NCBI GenBank assembly: GCA_964608265.1
Contig: CAZSNP010000005.1
Span: 57,548-121,547, forward strand
Direction: 5' to 3'
Source: JANWXR01 sp964608265
GTDB taxonomy: Bacteria > Chloroflexota > Anaerolineae > Anaerolineales > UBA6663
Length of the DNA stretch: 64,000 bases
The translations under genes and the position numbers were made by a program. This document shows positions 40,942-49,286 of the stretch, piece after piece. Position 1 is the stretch's first letter; every line of letters starts with the position of its first letter. The notes under the pieces were generated by a model. The model ran no database searches and had not been told where the DNA came from. It saw nothing but the letters and a program-made list of their open reading frames with translations.

Positions 40942-41679
40942 CTACAACGTAATCTGATATTTGAACCGATCCCCGCGATAGCGCGCCTGCAAATACTCGA
41001 GCGGCGTGCCATCGGCGGCGACCACCAGGCGCTCAATCTGCAAAATCGGCGAGCCGGGTTCCACATCGAGCAGCTTCGCATCGGCCCCGGTGGCGGCCAC
41101 CGCCTCGATGGTGCGATGGGCGCGGCTTTCCTGCAACTGCGGCAGGTGGGCGAGATAGCGCAAAGACTCGCCCTCCTGCAACGCCGCCCGGTTGATCTGT
41201 GCGGCGACGGCCTCGGGCAGGTACACGCTGTGAATCCCGATCGGTTCGGCGTCGGCGAGGCGCAGCCGGCGGATGCGGACGACCTGCGACTTGCCGTTGA
41301 GCCGCAACGCTTCGCGCACGGCGGCGGGCGCGGCGATGTGCTTCTCATCCAGGACGCGCCAGCCGGGCCTGATCCCCTGCTCCTCGAGCTTGTGCGTCAA
41401 CCCCTGCCGGTTCGGGTTGTGAGCGAATTTGTCGCCGGCGACAAACGTGCCCTTGCCGCGATGGCGCGTCAGCCGGCCCTCGAACACCAACTCGCTCAGC
41501 GTCTGCCGGATCGTGGTGCGGCTGATACCGTACATGTCCTGCAGTTCCTGCTCGCTGGGGATCAAATCGCCCGGCTTCCAATCACCGCTTTCGATCCGCG
41601 CCAGCAGCACCTGCCGCAATTGATAATGCAGCGGCATTGGTGAGTTGCGGTCTATCACATCCGTTACTCGAATAGTCAT
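40942..41679 (-). CDS. GntR-family transcriptional regulator with UTRA domain (HutC type)
   Basis: A 245-residue regulator. Residues ~10-80 are the GntR winged helix: MPLHYQLRQVLLARIESGDW, DLIPSEQELQDMYGISRTTI and GRLTRHRGKGTFVAG are textbook. Residues ~95-240 are a UTRA ligand-binding domain (RIRRLRLADAEPIGIHSVYL, then LQIERLVVAADGTPLEY). HutC-type regulators sense a small molecule, often the pathway substrate, and bind GT-Nx-AC-type operators. As the only regulator in the catabolic region it probably controls it; a candidate operator is at 48.55 kb. Its upstream side is filled by a REP array. Confidence 0.92.
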   Translation of the reverse strand: MTIRVTDVIDRNSPMPLHYQLRQVLLARIESGDWKPGDLIPSEQELQDMYGISRTTIRQTLSELVFEGRLTRHRGKGTFVAGDKFAHNPNRQGLTHKLEEQGIRPGWRVLDEKHIAAPAAVREALRLNGKSQVVRIRRLRLADAEPIGIHSVYLPEAVAAQINRAALQEGESLRYLAHLPQLQESRAHRTIEAVAATGADAKLLDVEPGSPILQIERLVVAADGTPLEYLQARYRGDRFKYQITL

Positions 41680-41696
41680 TGATGTTCCGGTTGTAG

Positions 41697-41945
41697 CGAC
41701 GGTTCGTAGTGGCCGCTTTAGCGGTTGCGGCTGAAGCCGTTACTACGAGCCACCGCAACTACGAACTGCTGGTAGGGCCGGTTGCTCGTGGCCGCTGTGG
41801 CGGTCGCGGCGGAAGCCGTTACTACGAGCCACCGCCGTTACTACGAGCCACCGCAACTACGAACTGCTGGTAGGGCCGGTTGCTCGTGGCCGCTGTGGCG
41901 GTCGCGGCGGAAGCCGTTACTACGAGCCACCGCAACTACGAACCG
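41697..41945. repeat. REP/BIME array with a 98-bp tandem unit
   Basis: GTAGTGGCCGCTTTAGCGG at ~41704 is a REP-type palindrome headed by GTAG. A 98-bp unit containing CGTGGCCGCTGTGGCGGTCG and its inverted partner CCGTTACTACGAGCCACC is repeated (starts 41737 and 41835). The same REP wording occurs around the RAYT transposase gene at 55.7-56.4 kb. Confidence 0.85.
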
Positions 41946-41948
41946 CTG

Positions 41949-42716
41949 CTACTGACTCGCTCCCTCGCGAAACTCGCGCGCGCCGGACTGGATCAGGCTC
42001 GGCACGGCGTTGAGGAGGATGCGCGCGCCGCGTTGAAGTTGTTTGCGCGCCGCTTCGCCGGTGGCCGCGGTGATCCCGGCGGGCACGCCCGCGCGGTTCA
42101 ACGCCACAATCACCTCATCAATCACGCGCTGCACCTCCGCGTGCTCCGGCCCATCGTAATGGCCCATCGCCATGGAGAGGTCGCGTGGGCCGATGACGAT
42201 GCCATCCACTCCGGGCACGGCGGCCCACGCGGGCAGCACCGGCAGCAGCTTCGGGTCCTCGAATTGAGGCCACACCAGCGTCTGCTCGTTGGCGAAGGCC
42301 ACGTAGTCGGCCTGCCGAAAATCGCCGAGCATGTAATCGGCGGCCCGCACCATGCCGAGGCCGCGCCGGCCGAGCGGCGGATACTTCACCGCCGCGACCA
42401 GCGCGCGCACGTCGTCGGCCGTCTCCAGCCCCGGCATCATCACGCCCAGCATGCCCGAATCCATGTATTGCAGCACCAGCTTCGCGTCGCGCTGGCCCAC
42501 GCGCACCAGCGGCGTCATGCCCGTCAACTCGCAGGCGCGCACGAAGTTCGCGGCGTCGCTCGGGCTGACGCCGCCGTGCTCGGCGTCGAGCATGCAATAG
42601 TCGAAACCGGCCAGCCCGATGAGTTCGGCCAGCATCGGGTCGGCGCTGTTGGAGATCACGCCGAACACCGGCTCGCCGCGCTTGAGCCTGGCCCTGGTCT
42701 TGTTTTCGCGGATCAC
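41949..42716 (-). CDS. HpcH/HpaI-type aldolase (class II 2-oxo-4-hydroxy acid aldolase family)
   Basis: About 255 residues from GTG at 42716, whose TGA overlap with the PPC-domain gene (GTGA) fits translational coupling; the longer frame to 42767 only reads a palindromic repeat. VFGVISNSADPMLAELIGLAGFDYC, then MLDAEHGG and PLVRVGQ are family signatures, and VWPQFEDPKLLP supplies a metal Glu region followed by GIVIGPRDLSMAMG. These enzymes split 4-hydroxy-2-oxo acids or, in citramalyl-CoA-lyase relatives, acyl-CoA thioesters. It could release pyruvate or a small aldehyde at the end of the pathway. Confidence 0.87.
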   Translation of the reverse strand: MIRENKTRARLKRGEPVFGVISNSADPMLAELIGLAGFDYCMLDAEHGGVSPSDAANFVRACELTGMTPLVRVGQRDAKLVLQYMDSGMLGVMMPGLETADDVRALVAAVKYPPLGRRGLGMVRAADYMLGDFRQADYVAFANEQTLVWPQFEDPKLLPVLPAWAAVPGVDGIVIGPRDLSMAMGHYDGPEHAEVQRVIDEVIVALNRAGVPAGITAATGEAARKQLQRGARILLNAVPSLIQSGAREFREGASQ

Positions 42717-43213
42717 AAATCCGTCATCCCCGGCCCCTCTCCCTGCGGGAGAGGGGAGAGGCTCCACAGCTTCAATCCCGTTCCAGCATGGAGTGCGCGC
42801 TGCACCGGCGCGCCGTCGAACGCCGTCAGCGTGAACTCCACCGCGAAGGCCGTCGCCCGCGCCGCATGCCCGCCGACCACGGCGATGCCGTGCGGGGCCG
42901 CCTCATCCCGAAAGGAGCATACCAGGTGCAGATGCACAAACGGCTCCCCGTCCAGTTCACTCAGCGTTCCGTGACCCGAGACGATTTCGAGCGCGCGCTC
43001 GAACTTGAGCGGCGGCTTGCGCTGCCGGCTGACGAAATCGTAATCGGTGAACTCCGCCGCGCTCAGCCCGCCGAGCAACTCGAACGTGCCCGCCTGAATC
43101 TTCAATGCGCGCGCTACCTCGCACAGCGAGATATGCACATCGGCATTATCGGTCAGCGTGCCCATGAAGGCGCGCGTGCCGGCGGGGTTGACGTGCTGAA
43201 GTGTCGTGGTCAT
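42713..43213 (-). CDS. PPC-domain (DUF296) protein
   Basis: A 166-residue protein with the PPC fold: IQAGTFELLGGLSAAEFTDY, then IVSGHGTLSELDGEPFVHLH and GIAVVGGHAARATAFAVEF. The His residues of VHLHLV and GGH are the likely metal or ligand site. Bacterial PPC proteins are trimers with no settled function. The last ~20 residues (SLSPLPQGEGPGM) come from a CCCTCTCCC-type palindrome that has moved into the 3' end, so the C-terminus is probably extended. It is coupled to the aldolase gene by a GTGA overlap. Confidence 0.82.
   Translation of the reverse strand: MTTTLQHVNPAGTRAFMGTLTDNADVHISLCEVARALKIQAGTFELLGGLSAAEFTDYDFVSRQRKPPLKFERALEIVSGHGTLSELDGEPFVHLHLVCSFRDEAAPHGIAVVGGHAARATAFAVEFTLTAFDGAPVQRALHAGTGLKLWSLSPLPQGEGPGMTDL
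42734..42756. repeat. Perfect 10-bp-stem palindrome at a gene junction
   Basis: CCCCTCTCCC-TGC-GGGAGAGGGG, a dispersed repeat type seen in many bacterial genomes, lies inside the 3' end of the PPC-domain gene just before the aldolase start. Confidence 0.85.
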
Positions 43214-43240
43214 TTCGGTTGAAGGTCGCCGGTTGGAGTT

Positions 43241-44161
43241 TCAACTTGCGACCGGCAAACTTGCGACCTGCCTTTCATGCCAGTCCCGTATTCGCCCGCC
43301 CGCGCGGCGGCCCAGCATCCCATCGGCGTCGCTCACAACCGGCCACAACGCGTCGAGGTTGAGGCCGGTGTCGTAGCCCATCTTGTGGGCCATGAACACA
43401 AAATCCTCGGTGGCGAGGTTGCCCGCCGTGCCCGGCGCGAACGGGCAACCGCCCAGGCCACCCACACTCGCGTCCACAATCCGCACGCCCGCCGAGAGCG
43501 CGGCATAGGCATTGGCACTCCCCAGCGCCTGCGTGTCATGCAAATGCACGGCGAGCTTACCCATCTCAAAGCGCGCACCCAGGCGCTCCATCAGCCGCCC
43601 CACCTCGAGCGGGTGTGCGTGCCCGATTGAGTCCGCGACCGCCAGTTCAGCCACACCTTCGGCCCGGATTTCATCGGCCAGGGCGATGACGCGCTCGCTC
43701 GGAGTCGGCCCCTCGTACGGGCAATGCCAGGCGGCGGAAAGGTACACCCGCGCCCACACGCCATCGGCTCGGGCGCGGGCCAGCAGCCTGCGGCACAACG
43801 CCACCGATTCAACCGTGCTCATGTGGCTGTTGCGCCGGCTCCACGTCTCGCTGGCGATGACGACGAGGGCGACGGCGCGACAGCCGGCGGCCAGCGCGCG
43901 CTCGTAGCCGCGCTCATTGATCACGAGGCCGGTGAAGCGCACCTCGGGATAGCGAGCCAGCGCGTGCGCGAAGACCGTCTCGGTATCTGCCATCTGCGGC
44001 ACGGCCTTGGGATTCACGAAGCTGCCCAATTCGATGTATCGCGCCCCGGCGCGCACCAGCCCATCCACCAGCGCGCACTTCTGCGCCGCGCTGAGGTGGG
44101 CCTTTTCGTTCTGCAGCCCGTCGCGCGGGCCAACTTCGCAGACCGTAACCGTTTCAGCCAT
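43241..44161 (-). CDS. HMG-CoA lyase-type enzyme
   Basis: A 306-residue TIM-barrel lyase. VCEVGPRDGLQNEKAHLS (catalytic Arg/Asp), ELGSFVNPKAVPQMADTE, LAVHLHDTQALG (metal His pair) and VDASVGGLGGCPFAPGTAGN (loop Cys) are all present and intact. HMG-CoA lyases and their relatives split 3-hydroxy-3-methylacyl-CoAs to acetyl-CoA and a keto acid. It lies beside a CoA-transferase gene 74 nt away, so activation then cleavage is a likely pair of steps. It is a paralogue of the lyase half of the fusion protein at 32.4 kb, but standalone. Confidence 0.92.
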   Translation of the reverse strand: MAETVTVCEVGPRDGLQNEKAHLSAAQKCALVDGLVRAGARYIELGSFVNPKAVPQMADTETVFAHALARYPEVRFTGLVINERGYERALAAGCRAVALVVIASETWSRRNSHMSTVESVALCRRLLARARADGVWARVYLSAAWHCPYEGPTPSERVIALADEIRAEGVAELAVADSIGHAHPLEVGRLMERLGARFEMGKLAVHLHDTQALGSANAYAALSAGVRIVDASVGGLGGCPFAPGTAGNLATEDFVFMAHKMGYDTGLNLDALWPVVSDADGMLGRRAGGRIRDWHERQVASLPVAS

Positions 44162-44167
44162 TTGGAT

Positions 44168-44238
44168 TCACCGCGCAGGCGCGAAGAGCACAAAGAAACT
44201 CCGCGCAGCCTTCGCGTGCTTTGCGTCTTCGCGGTTCA
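44168..44238. repeat. Hairpin repeat, CGCGAAGACGCAAAG family
   Basis: ACCGCGCAGGCGCGAAGAGC on the left and, read on the other strand, AACCGCGAAGACGCAAAGCA on the right form an imperfect hairpin filling the spacer. A second member is at 50.1 kb. Confidence 0.78.
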
Positions 44239-45429
44239 AATCACACCTTCGCTTCTCAGCATCTCAATCTCGTTCGCACTCTTGCCCAGCAACGACATCA
44301 GCACTTCTTCCGTGTGCTGGCCGAGCAGCGGCGGCGGGCTGTAGGCGTCGGTTTGCTCGGAGAGTTTTACCGGGTTGCCCGGCATCTTCACGCACCCGCC
44401 CTGCGGATGCTCGACCTCGACGACCATCTGACGCGCCAGCACCTGCTCGTTGCTCAGCGCCTGCGCGAGGTCGTTGACGGGCGCGCACGGGATGCGGGCC
44501 GCGCGCAGCTTGGCGAGCCAGTGCGCCTGCGTGTTCGTTCGCAATCGGTCGGACAGACGCTGGTTGATGAGAGCGCGATTCTTCCAGCGGCCCGGCTGGC
44601 GCAGATTCTCCTCGGTGTCCAGCTCCGGCAGCTCCACAATCTGCATCAGGTTTTTCCAGAACTCATCCACGATCACGGCGATGATGATGAAGCCATCGCT
44701 GGTCGGGAATGTGTCATAGGGCACGTGCACAAAGTGGCTGTTGCCGATGGCGAACGGCGCCTCACCCGAGAGGAAGTACATCGTTGCCATGTAATTGAGC
44801 AGGCTGATCTGCGCGTCGAGCATTGAGACATCCACATGCTGGCCGCGACCCGTCTGCGCCCGCGCGACCAGCGCGCCGAGCACGCCGATGACGCCCATCA
44901 TCCCGCCGGCCAGGTCGCCGATGGGGATGCCCGAGCGCGTCGGCGGGTCGCCGGGCTGCCCGGTGATGGACATGCCGCCGCCCATGGCCTGCGCGACCAT
45001 ATCGAAGGCGGGCCAGTCCTTGCCGGGGCCGGTCTCGCCGAAGCCGGTGATGGTGGCGGTGATGAGGCGAGGGTTGATCGCGGCGAGCCGCGCGTGATCG
45101 ATCTTGAGCCGCTCGGTGACGCCGGCGCTGAAGTTGTCGAGCACGATGTCGGCGTGCCTGATCAATTCGTAAAACAGCGTCAGGCCCGCCTCCGTTTTCA
45201 AGTTGAGCGTCACGCTCTTCTTGTTGCGGTTGAGGGTGAGGAAGTACGCGCCCATGCCGTGATAGCTGTTCTTTGGGTCGCCGGCCAGCAGCTTGCGCGT
45301 GCCCTCACCGGTGCCCGGCGGTTCGATCTTGATCGTCTCCGCGCCCAGGTCGGCCAGCATCATCCCCGCGTACGGGCCGCTGAGCATATGCGTCAGGTCG
45401 AGGAGGCGGATACCGGTCAGGGCTTTCAT
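44236..45429 (-). CDS. CaiB/BaiF family CoA-transferase (copy 2)
   Basis: About 397 residues starting at the ATG MKALTGIRLLDLTHML; a few further in-frame codons upstream are repeat DNA with a TTG. Hallmarks are GMMLADLGAETIKIEPPGTG, LNRNKKSVTLNLKTEAG, LDNFSAGVTERL and SGIPIGDLAGGMMGVIG around the catalytic Asp. Class III CoA-transferases swap CoA between acids. Compared with copy 1 at 28.5 kb it is clearly a distant paralogue, so two different acids may be activated. It sits next to the HMG-CoA lyase gene. Confidence 0.92.
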   Translation of the reverse strand: MKALTGIRLLDLTHMLSGPYAGMMLADLGAETIKIEPPGTGEGTRKLLAGDPKNSYHGMGAYFLTLNRNKKSVTLNLKTEAGLTLFYELIRHADIVLDNFSAGVTERLKIDHARLAAINPRLITATITGFGETGPGKDWPAFDMVAQAMGGGMSITGQPGDPPTRSGIPIGDLAGGMMGVIGVLGALVARAQTGRGQHVDVSMLDAQISLLNYMATMYFLSGEAPFAIGNSHFVHVPYDTFPTSDGFIIIAVIVDEFWKNLMQIVELPELDTEENLRQPGRWKNRALINQRLSDRLRTNTQAHWLAKLRAARIPCAPVNDLAQALSNEQVLARQMVVEVEHPQGGCVKMPGNPVKLSEQTDAYSPPPLLGQHTEEVLMSLLGKSANEIEMLRSEGVI

Positions 45430-45536
45430 GTTGTCGAGCGTCAAGTGTCGGATGTCAGGTGTCCTGCCGGGCAGACCAGCATGCTGGCCCAGGTGGGGGA
45501 CACTCGAAACTTCGACACTACGACGCTTGCTTCAGG
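45430..45536. repeat. Hairpin repeat, GTGTCGAGTGTC family
   Basis: GTCAAGTGTCGGATGTCAGG on the left and ACACTCGAAACTTCGACACT on the right form an imperfect hairpin that covers the spacer and the last codons of the amidase gene. Confidence 0.72.
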
Positions 45537-46147
45537 TACTCCATTACTTCCGCTTTGGATACAACGTCGCCGTACTTGCTGTTGATGTCGAACAGGTTGG
45601 CCTCGTGCGGCTCGGGGCGGCGGTCGCCGACGCATTCGCGCGGCACGATGACGCGGAAGCCGTACTGCATCCCATCCACCGCCGTCGCGCGGATGCAGCC
45701 GCTGGTCGAGCAGCCGGTGAGGATGAGCGTATCCACCCCCTGCGCGGTGAGCATGGCCGCCAGCGCGGTTCCGAAGAAGGCGCTGGCGTATTGCTTGTGG
45801 ATGACGACATCCTGCGGCGCGGGCGGGAGCTGCGGCACGATGTCGGCCAGCGGCTCGCCCTCGACCATCTTCAGCAGCGCCGGCACCTTCTTCACGAAAA
45901 TGCCGCCGTCGAGGCCGTTGCGGTTGTAGATGACACGCGTGTAGATGACGGGCACGCTTTTCTCGCGGGCCAGCGCCAGCACGGCAGCGGTCTCGGTCAC
46001 CGCCGCCGCCACCGGCGCCGCAAACAGCGGTGAGCCTTCGGTCGTGTAGGCGTTGATGAAATCCACCACCAGCACGGCCGGTCGCCGTCCAAAGCCGAGG
46101 CGGTTGTCGAAGACGCCGCGATAGTTTTGGTGGAGTGAGTCAGTCAT
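45518..46147 (-). CDS. Isochorismatase-fold amidohydrolase (maleamate amidase/N-carbamoylsarcosine amidase-like)
   Basis: About 209 residues from the ATG at 46147. The Asp-Lys-Cys triad of the cysteine-hydrolase family is Asp29 (AVLVVDFINAYT), Lys118 (VVIHKQYASAFFGT) and Cys151 (LTGCSTSGCIRATAVDG). GDRRPEPHEANLFDINSKYG is the conserved C-terminal stretch that, from memory, is close to maleamate amidohydrolase NicF and N-carbamoylsarcosine amidase rather than true isochorismatases. Such enzymes release ammonia from maleamate. With the cyclic amidohydrolase at 25 kb it could complete imide opening and deamidation. It starts 1 nt after the membrane-protein gene. Confidence 0.85.
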   Translation of the reverse strand: MTDSLHQNYRGVFDNRLGFGRRPAVLVVDFINAYTTEGSPLFAAPVAAAVTETAAVLALAREKSVPVIYTRVIYNRNGLDGGIFVKKVPALLKMVEGEPLADIVPQLPPAPQDVVIHKQYASAFFGTALAAMLTAQGVDTLILTGCSTSGCIRATAVDGMQYGFRVIVPRECVGDRRPEPHEANLFDINSKYGDVVSKAEVMEYLKQAS

Positions 46148-46148
46148 G

Positions 46149-46877
46149 TCAGGCAGTCCGCGCGGCAAACGCGCTCAGCGTGTGCCGGTTGAGCTTGTAC
46201 GCCGCGAAGGCAAAGGCCGCGTTGCTGAGCGTGTTGAGGATTTGCTCCACCCACTGCATGGTTTCGCTGCGGTCACCGGCACGGGCCAAACCCTGCAACG
46301 CCAGTATCGCGGCCATGTTGACGATGAAGAGCGCGGCCACCCACTTCAAGTTCTGACTCCACGATTGGCGGATGGCGAGGCCGCTAAGCGTGAAGTTGGC
46401 TATCGTCGTCATGCCCAGCAGGATGAAAAACCATATGCGGCTCCCGGGGCTGGCCGCGGCGAGCGCGCCGGCAGTCGCAAGAAAGACCGCCGAGACGATG
46501 AAGGGGAAGGCCGCCGCAAATCGGGAGGTGAGCGCTTGCCCGCGCCTCAGCCGCTGCCCGGCGGAGAGCGCCCAGGCGAGGCAGGTGAAGCCCGGGCCCA
46601 TCAGCCCGAACAGCGCGTTGTCCATCCACTCAATGTCGTTGCCCGTCAGCGCGAGGTTCAACTTCCACGTCGCCTTGATCCCGCCGCCCAGCATCACCAG
46701 CCACGCGCCGAGCAGGCCGATGTTCGCCACGCGCGAGTCACGCGCCATATGTTTGATCATCTCGGCCAGGAAGAACAACCCGGTGGCCGAGAGAGCCACG
46801 GGCACGTAATCCTGCACGGCCAGCGGCACCGAGTATTGCTCGACGATTTGTTGGGCGACGGGCGCCAGAGGGAACAT
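46149..46877 (-). CDS. Polytopic membrane protein, unknown function
   Basis: A 242-residue protein with about seven hydrophobic segments and few charged residues outside short loops. I recognise no named family. DYVPVALSATGLFFLAEMIK in the first segment and QNLKWVAALFIVNMAAILAL near the C-terminus are typical helices. It is one of two adjacent membrane proteins transcribed with the amidase and hydrolase genes, so transport or membrane enzymology of a pathway compound is possible. Start ATG at 46877. Confidence 0.6.
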   Translation of the reverse strand: MFPLAPVAQQIVEQYSVPLAVQDYVPVALSATGLFFLAEMIKHMARDSRVANIGLLGAWLVMLGGGIKATWKLNLALTGNDIEWMDNALFGLMGPGFTCLAWALSAGQRLRRGQALTSRFAAAFPFIVSAVFLATAGALAAASPGSRIWFFILLGMTTIANFTLSGLAIRQSWSQNLKWVAALFIVNMAAILALQGLARAGDRSETMQWVEQILNTLSNAAFAFAAYKLNRHTLSAFAARTA

Positions 46878-47000
46878 GAAGACCTCCTCAATCTACCGGG
46901 GCGGCGGAGTAGTCCGCTGCCACGTTGCCGCGCCGCGCGCCAGCCCTGGTCCGAGGAATTTGGGAGTCGTCATGCAGGCCCAGGCTCGTGGCCGGCGTGG

Positions 47001-47723
47001 TTATGCCGGTTGCGGCGCGATGTGTCGTGGTGAGACGGCCTCGCGCCCGAAGCGCAGCGCCGTGGCGATGAATGCCGCGCCCATCACCACTTCGCCCAGC
47101 GAGCCCGGCGCCGGGCCGACGGCGCTCGGCGGGATGGCGCTGGTGACAAAGAGGACCGCTGCCCCGAGGAACAGCCACGGCCATTTCGTCGCGCGCCAGA
47201 TCAGCCCCGCCACGATCAGCACAACGACGACGGCGACGATAGCGGCAATCGGCCCGCCGCCGCGCGCCAGCGCCTGCCCCGGCGCACAGACCTGATTAGC
47301 CGTGACGGTCTCGGCGTAGCGTAACGTCTCAGCAAAGCAGGCCGGGTGCAGTTGCAACTGGATCAGGTTCGGGATGTTGACAGCGACGATCAACGCCGTC
47401 GCCAGCACACAGAACGCCGCCACCGCCCAGCGCCGTTGCGCCCACTTCAACCCGGCCAGCCGCGCCAGTGACCCGGCGGCGATGATCCATAGCGGCGCGA
47501 GCAACAGGTGGGCGGCGAAGCGTGGCCAGTTCAAGGCCCGCAGCAAATCGCCTTCCCCAATCCACCGCCCGCTGGCGATAATGACATTCTCGTAGGGCAG
47601 GATGATGATCGCCGGCAGGATCATCGCCATCGTCGCCAGCCGCGTGCGCCGCAGTGACATCAGGCCCCATACCACGAGGGCCGCATGAGCCAGCGCAAAG
47701 ATGAAGAGCAGGATCGTCGTCAT
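47001..47723 (-). CDS. Polytopic membrane protein, unknown function
   Basis: A 240-residue protein with about six to seven membrane helices starting right at the N-terminus (MTTILLFIFALAHAALVVWG). A loop between helices 4 and 5 has two Cys (HPACFAETLRYAETVTANQV, then CAPGQ). No family recognised. Its size and helix count resemble the neighbouring gene, but I see no clear sequence identity between them. Its start overlaps the hydrolase stop by one nucleotide, so it is in that operon. Confidence 0.6.
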   Translation of the reverse strand: MTTILLFIFALAHAALVVWGLMSLRRTRLATMAMILPAIIILPYENVIIASGRWIGEGDLLRALNWPRFAAHLLLAPLWIIAAGSLARLAGLKWAQRRWAVAAFCVLATALIVAVNIPNLIQLQLHPACFAETLRYAETVTANQVCAPGQALARGGGPIAAIVAVVVVLIVAGLIWRATKWPWLFLGAAVLFVTSAIPPSAVGPAPGSLGEVVMGAAFIATALRFGREAVSPRHIAPQPA

Positions 47724-48520
47724 CAGACGCCCTCCGTTTCCATTGAGAGAAACTCATTGACGATGTCCGCTACCGCCCCCGGCTCGCGGTCGCAGATGTA
47801 GGTGGTGCCGCCGGGGATGACGCGCATTGAGCCGTGGCGCAGCAGCGCGTGCGCCGGCTCGAGGCTGGCCCGCAGCGTGTCGTGTTCGCCGGCCATCACC
47901 AGCACCGGGACTTCGAGCGCAGCCAGTTGCCCGGCGAAGTCGTGGGCGAAGACGGCATCGTAGGTGTCCGCCGCCCGCGTGCCGGCGGTCAGCGTGAGCA
48001 GCGCTTCGCGGTGGACGGTTTCGAGTGGGAGGGCCGGATCGTGGCGGCGGAGGCGATCCCACACGGCGGCCAGGTGCGCGCCGGCCTCATCCATGACGAA
48101 GGGCTTGAGGCCAGCCTTCAGCGCCGCCTTTTGCTCTGCGCTCAACAGCGGCGGGCCGGAGAGGATAAGCCGGCGCACGAAGCCCGGATAATGGTGCGCC
48201 ATCTGCACCGCAATCGCCGCGCCGGTGTGGTGGCCGAAGAGGTCGCACTCGGTCAGGCCCACATCCAGCAGCGCCGCGCGCAAAACCTCGGCACAGAACG
48301 GGATCGTCAACGGCCCCTCGGGCGCGAACGAGTTACCGAAACCGGGCGTGTCGAGGGCGATCACCCGGCCCGGCAGCAGCGGCATCAGCGCCGCGTACAT
48401 CGCCGACGAACTGGCGGTCTGATGCAACAGGACGAGCGGGCGGCCCGTGCCGCACGTGCGGTAATGTACCTGCCCCCAGCGCGTCTCGGCGTAGCCGTTG
48501 CGGATATTGGTGATTGACAT
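47723..48520 (-). CDS. Alpha/beta-hydrolase with His in the nucleophile position
   Basis: About 265 residues from ATG at 48520. PLVLLHQTASSSAMYAALMP is the oxyanion-strand region, VIALDTPGFGNS the second strand, CDLFGHHTGAAIAVQMA the nucleophile elbow and VLVMAGEHDTL the acid region. The elbow reads G-H-H-T-G, so the residue at the nucleophile position is His98 instead of Ser, Asp or Cys. This wording recurs in some uncharacterised hydrolases. It may be a lyase or a non-hydrolytic member. It is the first gene of a minus-strand operon led by a good promoter. Confidence 0.8.
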   Translation of the reverse strand: MSITNIRNGYAETRWGQVHYRTCGTGRPLVLLHQTASSSAMYAALMPLLPGRVIALDTPGFGNSFAPEGPLTIPFCAEVLRAALLDVGLTECDLFGHHTGAAIAVQMAHHYPGFVRRLILSGPPLLSAEQKAALKAGLKPFVMDEAGAHLAAVWDRLRRHDPALPLETVHREALLTLTAGTRAADTYDAVFAHDFAGQLAALEVPVLVMAGEHDTLRASLEPAHALLRHGSMRVIPGGTTYICDREPGAVADIVNEFLSMETEGV

Positions 48521-48544
48521 CGAAAAGGAGATTGTTGTAATGTT

Positions 48545-48579
48545 GTAACAAGTTACGCCAAATGCCCCACCCTTGTCAA
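48545..48579 (-). promoter_or_regulatory. Promoter with operator-like palindrome between divergent genes
   Basis: On the minus strand TTGACA (48579-48574) is followed after 18 nt by TAACTT (48555-48550). The -10 box is covered by the perfect palindrome GTAAC-AA-GTTAC at 48545-48556 on the plus strand, a GT…AC pattern fitting GntR-family operators. A GTTGTAA direct repeat adjoins it at 48534-48548. The site could control both the hydrolase operon and the divergent RCCR-like operon. Confidence 0.55.
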
Positions 48580-48581
48580 GC

Positions 48582-49286
48582 ATGAGTTTGCCGAACGCTG
48601 CGCCGATAGCCCGGGGAACTTATCGCTACCGCCTTAACGGCGCGGACGCCGGGGTGGGCGAGGCGTGGGCCGTGTTCCGGCAGCCCGACGGGAGCTCAAT
48701 CACCCGCGCCTCGCGCGCCGCACCCGCCTTCGGCTCATCCATTGAAGTGGACGCCCTCGAGCGCGACGGCGACCTGTTTGAGTTCGAGGTTCGCTGGCGC
48801 CACTCGGCTGAAGGCGCAGTGCCGGCAACGACCGCGCACTACTCCATCACACGCCACCACATCACGGCTCACGGTCCAACCTTCAACCTGCAACTTGCAA
48901 CTCCGTCCAACCTCGTCGTCTCGCCGTTGCTCCGCATCTTTCAGGGCCGGGCCATCCGGCGCGTCGCGGAGCTGGGGCGCGGGGGACGCGTGCCCGTGCT
49001 CGTGCCGTGGATTCTCGATCCGAAGGACGGCGAGCGGCTGCTGACCCCGCTGATTGACCACCGCTCCGCCTCCCGCGTAGGGCCGGCGTCCATCGAGATC
49101 AACGGGCAGATCATCGCCGCTCAACGGTATGCATACATCGGCGGGCGCTACGACGACAGCGCCGAGTTTTATCTCGGCGAGGACGACGTGCTCTTGCGCT
49201 ATATCTTCCGCGAGAGCAACGGCAAGGTTTGGGACGTGCGGCTTTCAACCTTTGAACCGTCAAGCGAAAGGATTCCAAATGGCTGA
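48582..49286 (+). CDS. Hypothetical beta-rich protein
   Basis: About 234 residues (MSLPNAAPIARGTYRYRL). Strands alternate with short loops: GTYRYRLNGADAGVGEAWAV, LFEFEVRWRHSAEG, QIIAAQRYAYIGGRYDDSAE. The pattern resembles DUF6134-type or other single-domain beta-sandwich proteins used for lipid or isoprenoid handling, but I do not claim a family. The first gene of the plus-strand operon, it overlaps the RCCR-like gene by 8 nt and must be co-translated with it. Part of its middle (TFNLQLATPSNL) is encoded by a CAACCTGCAAC-type repeat inserted in frame. Confidence 0.6.
   Translation: MSLPNAAPIARGTYRYRLNGADAGVGEAWAVFRQPDGSSITRASRAAPAFGSSIEVDALERDGDLFEFEVRWRHSAEGAVPATTAHYSITRHHITAHGPTFNLQLATPSNLVVSPLLRIFQGRAIRRVAELGRGGRVPVLVPWILDPKDGERLLTPLIDHRSASRVGPASIEINGQIIAAQRYAYIGGRYDDSAEFYLGEDDVLLRYIFRESNGKVWDVRLSTFEPSSERIPNG

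Noticed and set aside
41697..41945. 98-bp tandem repeats considered as a CRISPR array or phase-variable element
   Set aside because: Only about two and a half copies, palindromic REP wording, no spacers of constant size; explained by the RAYT-REP system.
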